Origin: an uncultured Algibacter sp.
GTDB lineage: Bacteria; Bacteroidota; Bacteroidia; Flavobacteriales; Flavobacteriaceae
Length of the DNA stretch: 64,000 bases
Assembly (NCBI GenBank): GCA_938003745.1
Contig: CALKXS010000102.1
Coordinates: 1-64,000 of the forward strand
Direction of reading: 5' to 3'
The position numbers and the translations under genes were made by a program. This document shows positions 10,790-21,431 of this stretch, piece after piece (position 1 is the first letter of the stretch; the number at the start of each line of letters is the position of its first letter). Below the pieces are notes generated by a model. The model had not been told where the DNA came from, ran no database searches, and saw only the letters and a program-made list of their open reading frames with translations.

Positions 10790-11057
10790 ATTATCATTTT
10801 ATTTGATATTGTCTAAAGGGAGTGATTCTTCTCTTATTAAATTTTGCTGTCTTTTTTAGAATAACTCTTTCTTAAGTAGTTAACTGTTTATTAAATCAAT
10901 ATAGTTAGTCAATATTACTCGTAATTTTAGTAGCGATCTTTAGAGTGTTTTTAGCTTGGTTTAAAAAGTTTACTAAGACCGTGTTTTTTATAAGCCTCTA
11001 ATGTTGTGGTTTACATAAATTTATGGGTTTTTACTTTAAAAATCAATAATATATTTA

Positions 11058-11065
11058 TATATTTG
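11058..11065 (+). promoter_or_regulatory. Putative -7 element (TATATTTG) of the rimP-nusA-infB operon
   Basis: TATATTTGC matches the Bacteroidota TAnnTTTG consensus; the -33 element is not convincing. Confidence 0.5.
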
Positions 11066-11092
11066 CGCCGTTGAAAGGCGAATTAAAGAAAT

Positions 11093-11118
11093 GAGGGGAC
11101 GGAAAGTCCCCTCTTTTT
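11093..11118 (+). promoter_or_regulatory. Terminator-like hairpin in the rimP leader (possible attenuator)
   Basis: GAGGGGAC-GGAAA-GTCCCCTC followed by TTTTTAT, 8-bp perfect stem, between the -7 element (11058-11065) and the rimP ATG (11129). Confidence 0.7.
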
Positions 11119-11128
11119 ATACTAAAAA

Positions 11129-11590
11129 ATGTTTAAAACTACAGTTAAGAATTTACTAGAAGAAGCACTAACAGAGCGTAGTGATTTATTCCTTATAGGG
11201 TTTTCTATAGATCAAGAAAATCATATTAAGATTATAGTAGACGGTGATAGCGGAGTATTGGTGGAAGATTGCATATTTATTAGTAGGGCTATTGAGAATA
11301 ATATAGATAGAGAAGAGCAAGATTTTTCTTTAGAAGTTATGTCGTCAGGTGCAGCATCTCCTTTAGTACACAAGCGTCAGTACAAGAAAAATTTAAGTCG
11401 TGTACTTGAAGTTAGAACAAATTCTGATAAAATTGAAGGTAAGCTTACAAATACAACAGATACAGATATATTATTAGAATGGAAAGTTAGAGAGTCTAAG
11501 CTTGTTGGTAAAGGGAAAGTAACTGTGAAAAAGCAAGCTAGTATTGCTTACGAAGATATTATTGAAGCAAAAGTTATGATTAAATTTTAA
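11129..11590 (+). CDS. rimP: Ribosome maturation factor RimP
   Basis: 153 aa; DFSLEVMSSGAASPLVHKRQYKKNLSRVLEV matches RimP (LEVSSPGxxxPL); directly upstream of nusA-infB. Confidence 0.95.
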   Translation: MFKTTVKNLLEEALTERSDLFLIGFSIDQENHIKIIVDGDSGVLVEDCIFISRAIENNIDREEQDFSLEVMSSGAASPLVHKRQYKKNLSRVLEVRTNSDKIEGKLTNTTDTDILLEWKVRESKLVGKGKVTVKKQASIAYEDIIEAKVMIKF

Positions 11591-11602
11591 TTTAAGAGAA
11601 TT

Positions 11603-12835
11603 ATGGAAAATATAGCGTTAATTGATTCTTTTTCTGAATTCAAAGACGATAAATTAATAGATCGTGTAACGTTAATGGCGATTCTAGAAGATGTTTTTAG
11701 AAGTGCCTTAAAAAAGAAATTTGGAGACGACGATAATTTCGATATCATTGTAAACCCTGATAAAGGAGATTTAGAGATTTGGAGAAATAGAGTTGTTGTT
11801 GCTGATGGTGAAGTAGAAGAAGATAATCAAGAAATTTCTTTAACAGAAGCTCGTAAAATTGAGCCTGATTTTGAAGTAGGTGAAGATGTATCTGAAGAGG
11901 TTAAGTTAATCGATTTAGGTAGACGTGCCATTTTAGCATTACGTCAAAACTTGATTTCTAAGATTCATGAGCATGATAATACTATAATTTATAAGCAATT
12001 TAAAGATTTAATTGGAGAGATTTATACTGCAGAGGTACATCATATACGTCATAGAGCAGTTATTTTGTTAGATGATGAAGGTAACGAAATAGTGTTGCCA
12101 AAAGAGAAACAAATACCATCTGATTTCTTTAGGAAAGGAGATAATGTAAGAGGTGTTGTTGATAGTGTAGAGCTTAAAGGAGCAAAGCCTACAATAGTAA
12201 TGTCTAGAAGTTCTCCTGTGTTTTTAGAGAAGTTATTTGAACAAGAAATCCCAGAAGTTTTTGATGGTTTAATTACTGTCAAACATGTAGTTAGAATCCC
12301 TGGTGAAAAAGCAAAAGTAGCTGTAGATTCTTATGATGATAGAATAGACCCTGTTGGAGCTTGTGTTGGTATGAAAGGATCAAGAATTCATGGTATTGTT
12401 CGTGAATTAGGAAATGAAAATATCGATGTAATCAATTACACAAATAATTTACCATTATTTATTACAAGAGCTTTAAGTCCTGCAAGAGTAACTTCAGTTA
12501 AGTTAAACGAAGAAACTAAAAGAGCAGAGGTTATTTTAAAACCTGAAGAAGTTAGTAAAGCAATTGGTAGAGGAGGGCACAATATACGTTTAGCTGGTCA
12601 GTTAACAGGTTACGAAATTGATGTGTTTAGAGAAGGAGCAGAAGAAGATGTCGAATTAAGAGAGTTCTCTGATGAAATTGAAAGCTGGATTATTGACGAG
12701 TTTAGTAAGGCAGGTTTAGATACTGCAAAAAGTGTATTAGAGCAAGATGTTAAAGATCTTGTGAAGAGAACAGACTTAGAAGAGGAAACAATTAGTGATG
12801 TTTTAACAATTCTTAGAGAAGAGTTCGAAGAGTAA
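11603..12835 (+). CDS. nusA: Transcription termination/antitermination factor NusA
   Basis: 410 aa; S1/KH architecture: DPVGACVGMKGSRIHGIVRELGNENIDVI, AIGRGGHNIRLAGQLTGYEIDV. Confidence 0.97.
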   Translation: MENIALIDSFSEFKDDKLIDRVTLMAILEDVFRSALKKKFGDDDNFDIIVNPDKGDLEIWRNRVVVADGEVEEDNQEISLTEARKIEPDFEVGEDVSEEVKLIDLGRRAILALRQNLISKIHEHDNTIIYKQFKDLIGEIYTAEVHHIRHRAVILLDDEGNEIVLPKEKQIPSDFFRKGDNVRGVVDSVELKGAKPTIVMSRSSPVFLEKLFEQEIPEVFDGLITVKHVVRIPGEKAKVAVDSYDDRIDPVGACVGMKGSRIHGIVRELGNENIDVINYTNNLPLFITRALSPARVTSVKLNEETKRAEVILKPEEVSKAIGRGGHNIRLAGQLTGYEIDVFREGAEEDVELREFSDEIESWIIDEFSKAGLDTAKSVLEQDVKDLVKRTDLEEETISDVLTILREEFEE

Positions 12836-12911
12836 AAATAAAGCAGATTTGCATTATTTCATGTCTTAACAAAAGACATAATAATTATATTTGAGTATTT
12901 TAAAGGCGATT

Positions 12912-15749
12912 ATGGCTGAAACAATTAGATTAAATAAAGTATTACGCGAGCTTAATATCTCTTTAGATCGTGCTGTAGAATTTTTAGATTCTAAAGGCAT
13001 AGAAATAGAGAAGCGACCTACTACCAAAATTTCACAAGAAACATATGATGTGCTTTCTAGTGGATTTCAAACAGATGCTAATAAAAAAGTAGCTTCTAAA
13101 GAGGTAGGTGAAGCAAAACTGAAAGAGAAAGAAGTTTTGCGTGAGCAACGTGAGCGTGAACTTGAGGAAAAACAAAAAGCACAAGCCAAGAGAGAAGAAG
13201 TTGTTAAGGCAACAAAAACACTTTCTGGACCAAAACAAGTTGGGAAAATTGACTTAGATCCAAAGAAGAAAGGCGCTGAATCTCCTGTTACAAAGGAAGA
13301 AGTTAAGCCTGTAGTTGAAACTCCTAAGGAAGTAGTTGAAAAGCCTGCTCCTAAGAAAAAAGAAGTGAAAGCTGAGGCTACTCCAGTTGTAAAAAAAGAG
13401 GTTAAGCCTGTTGTTGAAGCTAAGGTAGAAACACCTGTAGAAGTTAAGCCGGAAGTTAAAGAAGAAACTAAAGCTGTTGAAGCCAAAGTTGAAGATGCTT
13501 CAGAGATAAAAACTGATAAGCCAAAAACTAGTGATATAATTGTTGAAGACGAAAAAGTCCAAACCCAATATAAAAAGTTAACTGGTCCTAAAATAGCAGG
13601 TGATAAAATTGATTTATCTCAATTTAATAAGCCTAAGAAGAAGAAAGAGGAAAAGAAGCCAGATGCTAAAGTGGGAGATTCTAAGAAAAAGAGACGTCGT
13701 ATTAGTAAAGCTGGTGGGCCAAACTCTGGAAATGGACAAAATAACAGGCCAGGCGGTGGAAGGCCAGGTGGTAGACCAGGAGGAAATGATCGTTTCAAAG
13801 GTAAACCAGGACAAGGTAGACGTAATACTCCTAAAGAAGAGCCTTCTGAAGAAGATGTGAAGAAACAAGTTAGAGAAACTCTTGAAAAACTTCAAGGGAA
13901 ATCTAACAAAGGAAGAGGGGCTAAGAATAGAAGAGATAAAAGGGATAAACATAGAGAGCAGAGTGAAATCGATCAACAAATCGAAGCAGCTGAAAGCAAA
14001 ATAATTAAAGTAACAGAGTTTGTTACTTCTAGCGAAATGGCAACAATGATGGATGTTCAAGTCACTCAAATTATTTCTGCTTGTATGTCTCTTGGTATGA
14101 TGGTAACGATGAATCAGCGTTTAGATGCTGAAACAATTGCTATTGTAGCTGATGAATTTGGATATAAAGTAGAGTTTGTAACAGCAGATATTGAGGAATC
14201 AATTGAAGAAGTTGTAGATAAAGAAGAAGATTTACTGCCTCGTGCACCTATTGTAACCGTAATGGGGCACGTAGATCACGGTAAAACATCGCTTCTAGAT
14301 TATATTCGTCAAGAGAATGTAATTGCAGGGGAGTCTGGTGGGATTACACAGCATATTGGTGCTTATGGCGTAGAATTAGAAGGCGGGCAAAAAATTGCTT
14401 TCTTAGATACACCGGGTCACGAGGCCTTTACAGCAATGCGTGCTCGTGGAGCTCAAGTTACAGATATTGCAATTATTGTTGCGGCGGCAGATGATGATAT
14501 CATGCCACAAACAAAGGAAGCTATTTCGCATGCACAAGCAGCGGGAGTTCCTATTGTTTTTGCTATAAACAAAATTGATTTACCAGCGGCAAATCCTGAG
14601 AAAATTAAGGAAGGACTTGCTAATATGAACTTATTAGTTGAAGATTGGGGTGGTAAAGTTCAATCTCATGATATTTCAGCTAAAAAAGGGACTGGTGTTA
14701 AAGAGTTATTAGAAAAGGTATTACTTGAAGCTGAATTATTAGAGCTTAAAGCGAATCCTGAAAAAGCAGCTGTAGGAACTGTAGTTGAAGCTTTTTTAGA
14801 TAAAGGTAGAGGTTATGTGTCTACAATATTAGTGCAAGCAGGAACTTTAAAAGTTGGTGATTATGTTCTAGCAGGTAAGAATAGTGGTAAGGTTAAAGCA
14901 ATGCATGATGAGCGAGGAAACGATATTGTTGCAGCCGGTCCTTCAACGCCAGTATCTATACTAGGTTTAGACGGAGCACCTCAAGCAGGTGATAAGTTTA
15001 ATGTATTTGAAGATGAGCGTGAAGCAAAACAAATTGCTTCTAAACGTGCACAATTACAACGTGAACAATCAGTGCGTACACAACGTCATATTACACTTGA
15101 TGAAATTGGACGTCGTATTGCTCTAGGAGATTTCCAAGAGTTAAATATTATTCTTAAAGGTGATGTTGATGGTTCTGTAGAAGCTCTTACTGATTCATTC
15201 CAGAAATTATCAACTGAGGAAATTCAAGTTAACATCTTACATAAAGGTGTTGGAGCCATTACAGAGAGTGATGTATTATTGGCTTCTGCTTCAGACGCTA
15301 TTATTGTAGGGTTTAATGTTAGACCGGTTGGTAATGCAAGAATGATAGCAGATAAAGAAGAAATTGATATTAGAACATACTCAATTATCTATGATGCTAT
15401 TAATGATCTTAAAGATGCTATGGAAGGTATGTTGTCTCCAGAGCTTAAAGAAGAGATTACTGGTACTGCTGAAATTAGAGAAATTTTCAAAGTTTCTAAA
15501 GTTGGAAGTATTGCTGGTTGTATGGTTACTAATGGTAAAATACTTAGATCATCTGGTGTTCGTTTAATACGTGATGGAGTAGTTGTTTACACTGGTGAAC
15601 TTGATTCTTTAAAACGATTTAAAGATGATGCTAAAGAGGTAACAAAAGGTTATGACTGTGGTATGCAGATTAAGAACTATAACGACATTAAAGAAGGTGA
15701 TATTGTTGAAGCCTTCCATGAGGTTGAAGTGAAAAAGAAGCTTAAATAA
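12912..15749 (+). CDS. infB: Translation initiation factor IF-2
   Basis: Start [14 protein letters not shown] (ORF opens at 12891); G domain [40 protein letters not shown]; long K/E/V/P linker. Confidence 0.98.
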   Translation: MAETIRLNKVLRELNISLDRAVEFLDSKGIEIEKRPTTKISQETYDVLSSGFQTDANKKVASKEVGEAKLKEKEVLREQRERELEEKQKAQAKREEVVKATKTLSGPKQVGKIDLDPKKKGAESPVTKEEVKPVVETPKEVVEKPAPKKKEVKAEATPVVKKEVKPVVEAKVETPVEVKPEVKEETKAVEAKVEDASEIKTDKPKTSDIIVEDEKVQTQYKKLTGPKIAGDKIDLSQFNKPKKKKEEKKPDAKVGDSKKKRRRISKAGGPNSGNGQNNRPGGGRPGGRPGGNDRFKGKPGQGRRNTPKEEPSEEDVKKQVRETLEKLQGKSNKGRGAKNRRDKRDKHREQSEIDQQIEAAESKIIKVTEFVTSSEMATMMDVQVTQIISACMSLGMMVTMNQRLDAETIAIVADEFGYKVEFVTADIEESIEEVVDKEEDLLPRAPIVTVMGHVDHGKTSLLDYIRQENVIAGESGGITQHIGAYGVELEGGQKIAFLDTPGHEAFTAMRARGAQVTDIAIIVAAADDDIMPQTKEAISHAQAAGVPIVFAINKIDLPAANPEKIKEGLANMNLLVEDWGGKVQSHDISAKKGTGVKELLEKVLLEAELLELKANPEKAAVGTVVEAFLDKGRGYVSTILVQAGTLKVGDYVLAGKNSGKVKAMHDERGNDIVAAGPSTPVSILGLDGAPQAGDKFNVFEDEREAKQIASKRAQLQREQSVRTQRHITLDEIGRRIALGDFQELNIILKGDVDGSVEALTDSFQKLSTEEIQVNILHKGVGAITESDVLLASASDAIIVGFNVRPVGNARMIADKEEIDIRTYSIIYDAINDLKDAMEGMLSPELKEEITGTAEIREIFKVSKVGSIAGCMVTNGKILRSSGVRLIRDGVVVYTGELDSLKRFKDDAKEVTKGYDCGMQIKNYNDIKEGDIVEAFHEVEVKKKLK

Positions 15750-15771
15750 CTAAAATTTTTTTATATATTAA

Positions 15772-15804
15772 GAAAAGATGATCTAATTGAATCGTCTTTT
15801 CTTT
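15772..15804 (+). terminator. Terminator of the rimP-nusA-infB operon
   Basis: AAAAGATGATCTAATTGAATCGTCTTTTCTTTT imperfect hairpin with T-rich tail just after the infB stop. Confidence 0.65.
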
Positions 15805-15852
15805 TGGTTATAATTTATTAACATTTTGGGTTAATTTTTAAAGAACTTAATT

Positions 15853-16351
15853 ATGAGGCTTAAAGTTTTATTGTTATTTGTATTTTAGTTATAAATACCT
15901 CAGGTTTACTATTAGCCTAAGAATATATGTTGAGAGAAAGAAGTGAAAATATTTTATGGAAATTTTCCTCCTAGAAGATAGGTGTCTCGTGATGACGATA
16001 TATTATCAATTAGTCAATATACAAACTTTAGTCTCAATATTAGGAGCAACTTACGACGGTGATGGAAGAACTACTTTTTACTTTGCCAGATCTAAAAGTA
16101 TAACAGTAGTACATGTTAGTATAATAGAAGGCATTCTTCTAAGGGACTTGTTAGATTAGTACAAAAAGGAGGAGAAAGTGCAAGAAAAAGATGTCCAAGT
16201 AAGTTATTAATGTAAAAGAAAAAGGAGGGGTAAATTAATACAAGTTCTAATAGATAATAGTGCGTATTCAAGTGAATCTAGAGTTTAGTCTCCATATTTA
16301 GCCATTAATTATATAATTTCTTTGTACAGAGCCTATCCTTCAAGAAATTAA
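15853..16351 (+). pseudogene. Secreted phage-tail-collar-domain protein (microcystin-dependent/MdpB-like), multiply mutated pseudogene
   Basis: Reading across frames: MRLKVLLLFVF/LVINTSGLLLA*EYML (signal peptide), YGNFPPRR, DILSISQYT, LVSILGATYDGDGRTTFYFARSK, VQKGGESA, and C-terminus PYLAINYIISLYRAYPSRN*. These match the family pattern GNFAPRGWA...LLSISQNTALFSLLGTTYGGDGRTTFGLPDLR...LGQKGG...QPYLALNYIIALQGIYPSRN. Confidence 0.85.
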
Positions 16352-16740
16352 TTTTTCTTCTTTTTTGGTTTGAATATAAAAGCACCAAAGAAGTTTTTCT
16401 TAATTTGTTTTAAAGCTCTATCTGCTTCTAAACGGGTTCTAAAATTACCTGCCCAAATTTTATAGTTTGGTGTTTCAAAAACCATAGATGGATTCCAATT
16501 AGTGTATTTAGAAAGGAATTTTTCTTTTGCTTTTTGAGCAGAAGAACGATTTCCAGAATAAATTTGAATTTTATAACGATCCGAATCTTCTTTATTTATA
16601 CTTTTCTTCAACTCAAGAAGCTTGTCTATTTTTTGATCTTGATTTATGTTAACATTTCCTTGTTGCGCATAACAAACTGTTGAGGTTGTTAGTAAGGAAA
16701 AAAGGGCTATAGTGTAATATTTAATGTTCAATATTTTCAT
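16348..16740 (-). CDS. SPOR-domain protein with signal peptide
   Basis: 130 aa; RYKIQIYSGNRSSAQKAKEKFLSKY...YKIWAGNFRTRLEADRALKQIKKNFFGAFIFKPKKKKN is SPOR-like. Confidence 0.85.
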   Translation of the reverse strand: MKILNIKYYTIALFSLLTTSTVCYAQQGNVNINQDQKIDKLLELKKSINKEDSDRYKIQIYSGNRSSAQKAKEKFLSKYTNWNPSMVFETPNYKIWAGNFRTRLEADRALKQIKKNFFGAFIFKPKKKKN

Positions 16741-16951
16741 TTTAAATAGGTTTATACAAATGTATAAGTTATAAATTTAATATGGTTCGTTTCATTATTT
16801 AGAATCCCTCTAAATTACAAACTAACACTTCTGTAACATTTCTAAAATCGACTTTTAATATTACTTTTGCGTCAGATTTTATAAGTATAATATTTATCAT
16901 AATTCAATGAAAATATCATACCAAAGTTTTGAAGTTAATTTAACCAACAAT

Positions 16952-18247
16952 ATGAAACAGGTGATTCACCGTAAATTAGGCAAAAACATTCTTAGTTTAG
17001 GTTTAATTATTTTATTAGCGTTTACAACATCTTTATCAGCTCAAGATGGAGATCCAGCAAAAGGAAAATCTTTATTTAATGCCAATTGTGCAGCTTGTCA
17101 TCAATTAGATAAGAAGATGACAGGTCCAGCTTTGAGAAAAGTAGAGCAGCGTTTAAGTGATGATGAAGGTCTTGACAGAGATTGGATTTATGCATGGGTG
17201 CGTAATAGTGCAGGTGTTATTAAATCTGGCGATGCTTACGCAAACAAAGTTTATAATGAGTTTGGTGGAGCTGCAATGACAGCTTTTCCTCAATTGTCAG
17301 ATGATGATTTAAATAATATTTTAGCTTATACAGCTGAAGAGAAAAAAGCTCCGGCTGCTACAGCAGGTTCAGGTGTAGCAGCTGTTCAGACTCAAGGCGA
17401 TTCAGGTGGCGTTTCAAATGAAGTTATTTTAGGGGCATTAGCTATACTGTTTATGCTTTTAGCAGCAGGATTGTTTTTAGTAAATAAAACATTGCGTCGT
17501 TTTGCTGAAGCTCAAAATATTGATTTGCCAGAAGAAACTAAGAGAACGCCGTTATGGAAAGCTTTTGTTCAAAATCAATTCTTAATGATTGTTGTGGCAA
17601 TATTCTTTTTATTGTCTAGTGCTTATTTTGTTTACGGTTATTTATCTCAAATAGGAGTAGATCAAGGGTATCAACCAGTACAACCAATTCACTTTTCGCA
17701 TAAAATACATGCTGGTGATAATGGGATAGATTGTAAATACTGTCACTCTTCTGCAAGAGTTAGTAAGACATCAGGTATTCCTTCATTGAATGTTTGTATG
17801 AACTGTCATAAATCAATTTATGAATACAACGGAGAAACTTCTGCAGAGTACTCTAAAGAATTCTATGATGAGCAAATTCAAAAATTGTATGCCGCTTCAG
17901 GATGGAGTGATGCAGATCAAAAATACACAGGAGAATCTCAACCAGTAAAATGGGTGCGTATTCATAACTTGCCAGACTTTGTTTATTTTAATCACTCACA
18001 ACACGTTTCAGTTGCAGGTGTTGAATGTCAAACATGTCACGGGGCAGTTGAAGAAATGGAGGTTATGTATCAACATGCGCCTTTAACAATGGGTTGGTGT
18101 ATTGATTGTCACAGAACAACTAATGTTAAAGTTGAAGACAATGCATACTACGATAAGATTCATGATGAGCTTTCTAAGAAGTATGGTGTAGAAAAACTTA
18201 CAGCTGCTCAAATGGGTGGATTGGAATGTGGTAAGTGTCACTACTAA
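16952..18247 (+). CDS. actA: Alternative complex III subunit A, multiheme cytochrome c
   Basis: Six CxxCH motifs (CAACH, CKYCH, CMNCH, CQTCH, CIDCH, CGKCH), signal peptide from MKQVIHRK (ORF opens at 16907), first gene of the act cluster. Confidence 0.93.
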   Translation: MKQVIHRKLGKNILSLGLIILLAFTTSLSAQDGDPAKGKSLFNANCAACHQLDKKMTGPALRKVEQRLSDDEGLDRDWIYAWVRNSAGVIKSGDAYANKVYNEFGGAAMTAFPQLSDDDLNNILAYTAEEKKAPAATAGSGVAAVQTQGDSGGVSNEVILGALAILFMLLAAGLFLVNKTLRRFAEAQNIDLPEETKRTPLWKAFVQNQFLMIVVAIFFLLSSAYFVYGYLSQIGVDQGYQPVQPIHFSHKIHAGDNGIDCKYCHSSARVSKTSGIPSLNVCMNCHKSIYEYNGETSAEYSKEFYDEQIQKLYAASGWSDADQKYTGESQPVKWVRIHNLPDFVYFNHSQHVSVAGVECQTCHGAVEEMEVMYQHAPLTMGWCIDCHRTTNVKVEDNAYYDKIHDELSKKYGVEKLTAAQMGGLECGKCHY

Positions 18248-18314
18248 TTATAAGTAGTATTCAATTCGCGAAAGCGTAACAAAAAATTAATAAGAAGTAA
18301 TTCAATTATATAAT

Positions 18315-21300
18315 ATGTCATCAAACAAGAAATACTGGAAAAGTGTTGAAGAGCTAAACGAAAATAGCTCTATTGTTGAGACGCTAAAACAAAACGAGTT
18401 TGTAGATCAAATACCTACTGATGAATTTTTAGGCGATAAAGATACATTAGAGGCTACGTCTACAACACGTCGCGATTTCTTAAAATATGTAGGTTTTAGT
18501 ACTGCAGCTGCATCTCTTGCAGCTTGCGAAGGGCCTGTTGTTAAATCTATACCTTATGTAGTTCAGCCAGATTCAATTATTCCTGGTGTTGCAAATTACT
18601 ACGCAACTACAATAGCAAATGGATTTGATTTTGCAAGTGTTTTAGTTAAAACTCGAGAAGGTCGTCCAATTAAAATTGAAAACAACACTATGGCTGCTAC
18701 CAATGGTAGTGCGAATGCCAGAGTGAATGCTTCGGTTTTAGGATTGTATGATAGTTTAAGGGCTCAAGGACCAAGTAAAGCTGGTGAAGCTATTTCTTGG
18801 GACACTTTTGATGCTGAAACAATTAAAGCTTTAGAAGGTTTAAAAGAAGGTAATAAGGATATTGTGTTATTAACACAAACATTCGCAAGCCCATCTACAA
18901 GTAAATTAATTTCTGAATTCAAAGAAAAGTATGGCAATGTGCGTCACGTAGTTTATGATTCAGTTTCTGAGTCCGCTGCTTTAGATGCTTACCAAACTAA
19001 ATACGGAGAGCGCGCTTTAGTAAATTACGATTTTTCTAAAGCAATGACCATTGTTTCTGTTGGAGCAGATTTCTTAGGAGATTGGCAAGGTGGAGGTTTT
19101 GATTCTGGTTATTCTAAAAATAGAATTCCAGATCATGGTAAAATGTCTCGTCACGTACAGTTTGAGTCTAATATGTCTCTTTCTGGAGCTAATGCAGATA
19201 AACGTGTGCCACTAAAGCCTAGTGAACAAAAAATAGCTTTAGCTAAATTATATAGTTATGTTGTTGGAGGTTCTGTTTCAGGAAGTTTACCAGAACATAT
19301 TGAGTTAGCTGTTAAAAATGCAGCATCTCAACTTAAAAAAGCAGGAAGTAAAGGGGTTGTAGTTACAGGTATTCAAGATGTAAATGCACAAACTGTAGCT
19401 TTAGAAATTAACGAAGCGTTACGTAGTAAAGCCTTTGATAAATCAGCACCTATTAAAACAAGACAAGGTAATGATAAAGCAGTAGCTACATTAGTTGCTG
19501 ATATGAAATCAGGTAAAGTTGGAGCACTTATCATGAGTGGTGTGAATCCAGCATACAGCTTACCAAATGCTTCAGATTTTTCTGAAGGATTAAAAAATGT
19601 AGATCTATCTGTAGCGTTTTCTTTGAAAGCTGACGAAACGTCTTCTGAAGCACAATATTTAGCGGCAGCTCCTCACTATTTAGAATCATGGGGTGATGTT
19701 GAATTAAAGAAAGGACATTACGGGTTAGTACAACCAACCATTCGCCCTTTATTTGATACAAGACAGTTTCAAGAAGCTTTATTAAAATGGAATGGAAACA
19801 ATGTTTCTTACCATAATTATATTAAAGAAGCTTGGGGTTCTTCTATATTAGGAGAGAGTTCATTCAATCAAGCGTTGCATGATGGTGTTTTTGTTGGAGC
19901 GATTGATGCTGCAGTAGAAGAAACAACATCTTCGGGTGAGGTTGAAGCGCCTTCAGGAAATGCAGCTAGGGCTTTAGCTTCTTCTGCAAAATCAGATGGT
20001 TTTGAATTAACGTTATATACTAAAACAGGTATGGGTGATGGTCAACAAGCCAACAACCCATGGTTGCAAGAATTTCCAGATCCTATTACAAGAGCATCTT
20101 GGGATAACTACTTAACAGTTTCTAAAGCTGATGCAGAAGCATTAGGTTTAATGAATAAGCATGTTGCTAACGGAGCCTTAAATGGTAGTTATGCAAATAT
20201 TACTGTTAATGGTGTTACTATAACTGCACCAGTAATGATTCAACCAGGACAAGCAAAAGGTTCTGTTGGTTTAGCTGTTGGTTATGGTAAAAAATTAGGT
20301 TTAAAAACTGAAATGCAAACAGGTGTTAATGCCTTTGCATTATATCAAAACTTTAATACAGTACAAAACGTTTCTATTGAAGTTGCAGCTGGAGAGCATG
20401 AATTTGCATCAGTACAGTTGCATAATACTTTAATGGGACGTGGTGATATTATTAAAGAGACAACTTTAGAGATATTTAACACGAAAGATAAGAAACATTG
20501 GAATGCTGTTCCTACAGTTTCTTTAAATCATAATCCTGTTAAAATAACGTCACCAGAGGTGGATTTATGGGATGAATTTGACCGTTCTATTGGACATCAT
20601 TTTAACCTGTCTATTGACTTAAATGCCTGTACAGGTTGTGGGTCATGTGTTATAGCATGTCACGCAGAAAATAACGTGCCTGTTGTTGGTAAGACAGAAG
20701 TTAGAAGAAGTAGAGATATGCACTGGTTGCGTATTGATAGATATTATTCTTCTGAAGAATCTTTCGCAGGTGATAATGAGAAAAAAGATAACATTTCTGG
20801 ATTAGGAAGTTCATTAAGTGAGTTTGGTGAAATGGAAAATTCTTCTGATAACCCAGAAGTTGCATTCCAACCAGTAATGTGTCAACATTGTAACCATGCA
20901 CCTTGTGAAACTGTATGTCCTGTGGCTGCAACATCACATGGTCGTCAAGGTCAAAACCATATGGCGTATAACCGTTGTGTAGGAACTAGATATTGTGCAA
21001 ACAACTGTCCTTATAAAGTACGTCGTTTCAACTGGTTCTTGTATAATGGTAATGATGAGTTCGATTATCACATGAATGATGATTTAGGACGTATGGTATT
21101 AAACCCAGACGTAGTTGTACGTTCTCGTGGTGTTATGGAAAAATGTTCCATGTGTATGCAAAAGACACAGAAAACTATTCTTGATGCTAAACGTGATGGA
21201 CGTGAAATTAAAGATGGTGAATTTCAAACAGCATGTTCTGCAGCTTGTAGTAACGGAGCAATGACCTTTGGAGATATCAATGATAAAGACAGTAAAGTTG

Positions 21301-21404
21301 CAAAACTTTTAGAAGATAACCGTATGTATCACTTGTTAGAGCATGTTGGGACAAAACCTAACGTACAGTATCAAACAAAAGTGAGAAATACAACTGAAGC
21401 ATAA
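18315..21404 (+). CDS. actB: Alternative complex III subunit B, iron-sulfur/molybdopterin oxidoreductase-like
   Basis: TTRRDFLKYVGFSTAAASLAAC Tat-like signal; CTGCGSCVIACHAENN, CQHCNHAPCETVCPV, CANNCPYKVRRFNW, CSMCMQKTQ Fe-S motifs. Confidence 0.95.
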   Translation: MSSNKKYWKSVEELNENSSIVETLKQNEFVDQIPTDEFLGDKDTLEATSTTRRDFLKYVGFSTAAASLAACEGPVVKSIPYVVQPDSIIPGVANYYATTIANGFDFASVLVKTREGRPIKIENNTMAATNGSANARVNASVLGLYDSLRAQGPSKAGEAISWDTFDAETIKALEGLKEGNKDIVLLTQTFASPSTSKLISEFKEKYGNVRHVVYDSVSESAALDAYQTKYGERALVNYDFSKAMTIVSVGADFLGDWQGGGFDSGYSKNRIPDHGKMSRHVQFESNMSLSGANADKRVPLKPSEQKIALAKLYSYVVGGSVSGSLPEHIELAVKNAASQLKKAGSKGVVVTGIQDVNAQTVALEINEALRSKAFDKSAPIKTRQGNDKAVATLVADMKSGKVGALIMSGVNPAYSLPNASDFSEGLKNVDLSVAFSLKADETSSEAQYLAAAPHYLESWGDVELKKGHYGLVQPTIRPLFDTRQFQEALLKWNGNNVSYHNYIKEAWGSSILGESSFNQALHDGVFVGAIDAAVEETTSSGEVEAPSGNAARALASSAKSDGFELTLYTKTGMGDGQQANNPWLQEFPDPITRASWDNYLTVSKADAEALGLMNKHVANGALNGSYANITVNGVTITAPVMIQPGQAKGSVGLAVGYGKKLGLKTEMQTGVNAFALYQNFNTVQNVSIEVAAGEHEFASVQLHNTLMGRGDIIKETTLEIFNTKDKKHWNAVPTVSLNHNPVKITSPEVDLWDEFDRSIGHHFNLSIDLNACTGCGSCVIACHAENNVPVVGKTEVRRSRDMHWLRIDRYYSSEESFAGDNEKKDNISGLGSSLSEFGEMENSSDNPEVAFQPVMCQHCNHAPCETVCPVAATSHGRQGQNHMAYNRCVGTRYCANNCPYKVRRFNWFLYNGNDEFDYHMNDDLGRMVLNPDVVVRSRGVMEKCSMCMQKTQKTILDAKRDGREIKDGEFQTACSAACSNGAMTFGDINDKDSKVAKLLEDNRMYHLLEHVGTKPNVQYQTKVRNTTEA

Positions 21405-21431
21405 ATTAATTAAAGAATCAATTATATAATT

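Noticed and set aside
12912-13700. Repetitive [13 protein letters not shown]-type DNA as a tandem repeat array
   Set aside because: Degenerate low-complexity linker typical of Bacteroidota IF-2, not a clean repeat.
13032-14069. Antisense ORFs inside infB (13032..13238, 13067..13486, 13614..14069) with low-complexity Ser/Thr/Phe-rich products
   Set aside because: Opposite strand of the K/E/V-rich IF-2 linker; composition is a by-product of the sense repeat-like coding sequence.
15956-16159. ORF 15956..16159 as a stand-alone small protein
   Set aside because: It is one frame fragment of the decayed tail-collar gene 15853..16351.
19531-20937. Antisense ORFs 19531..19761 and 20701..20937 in actB
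   Set aside because: Overlap a complete conserved gene; no domain signal.
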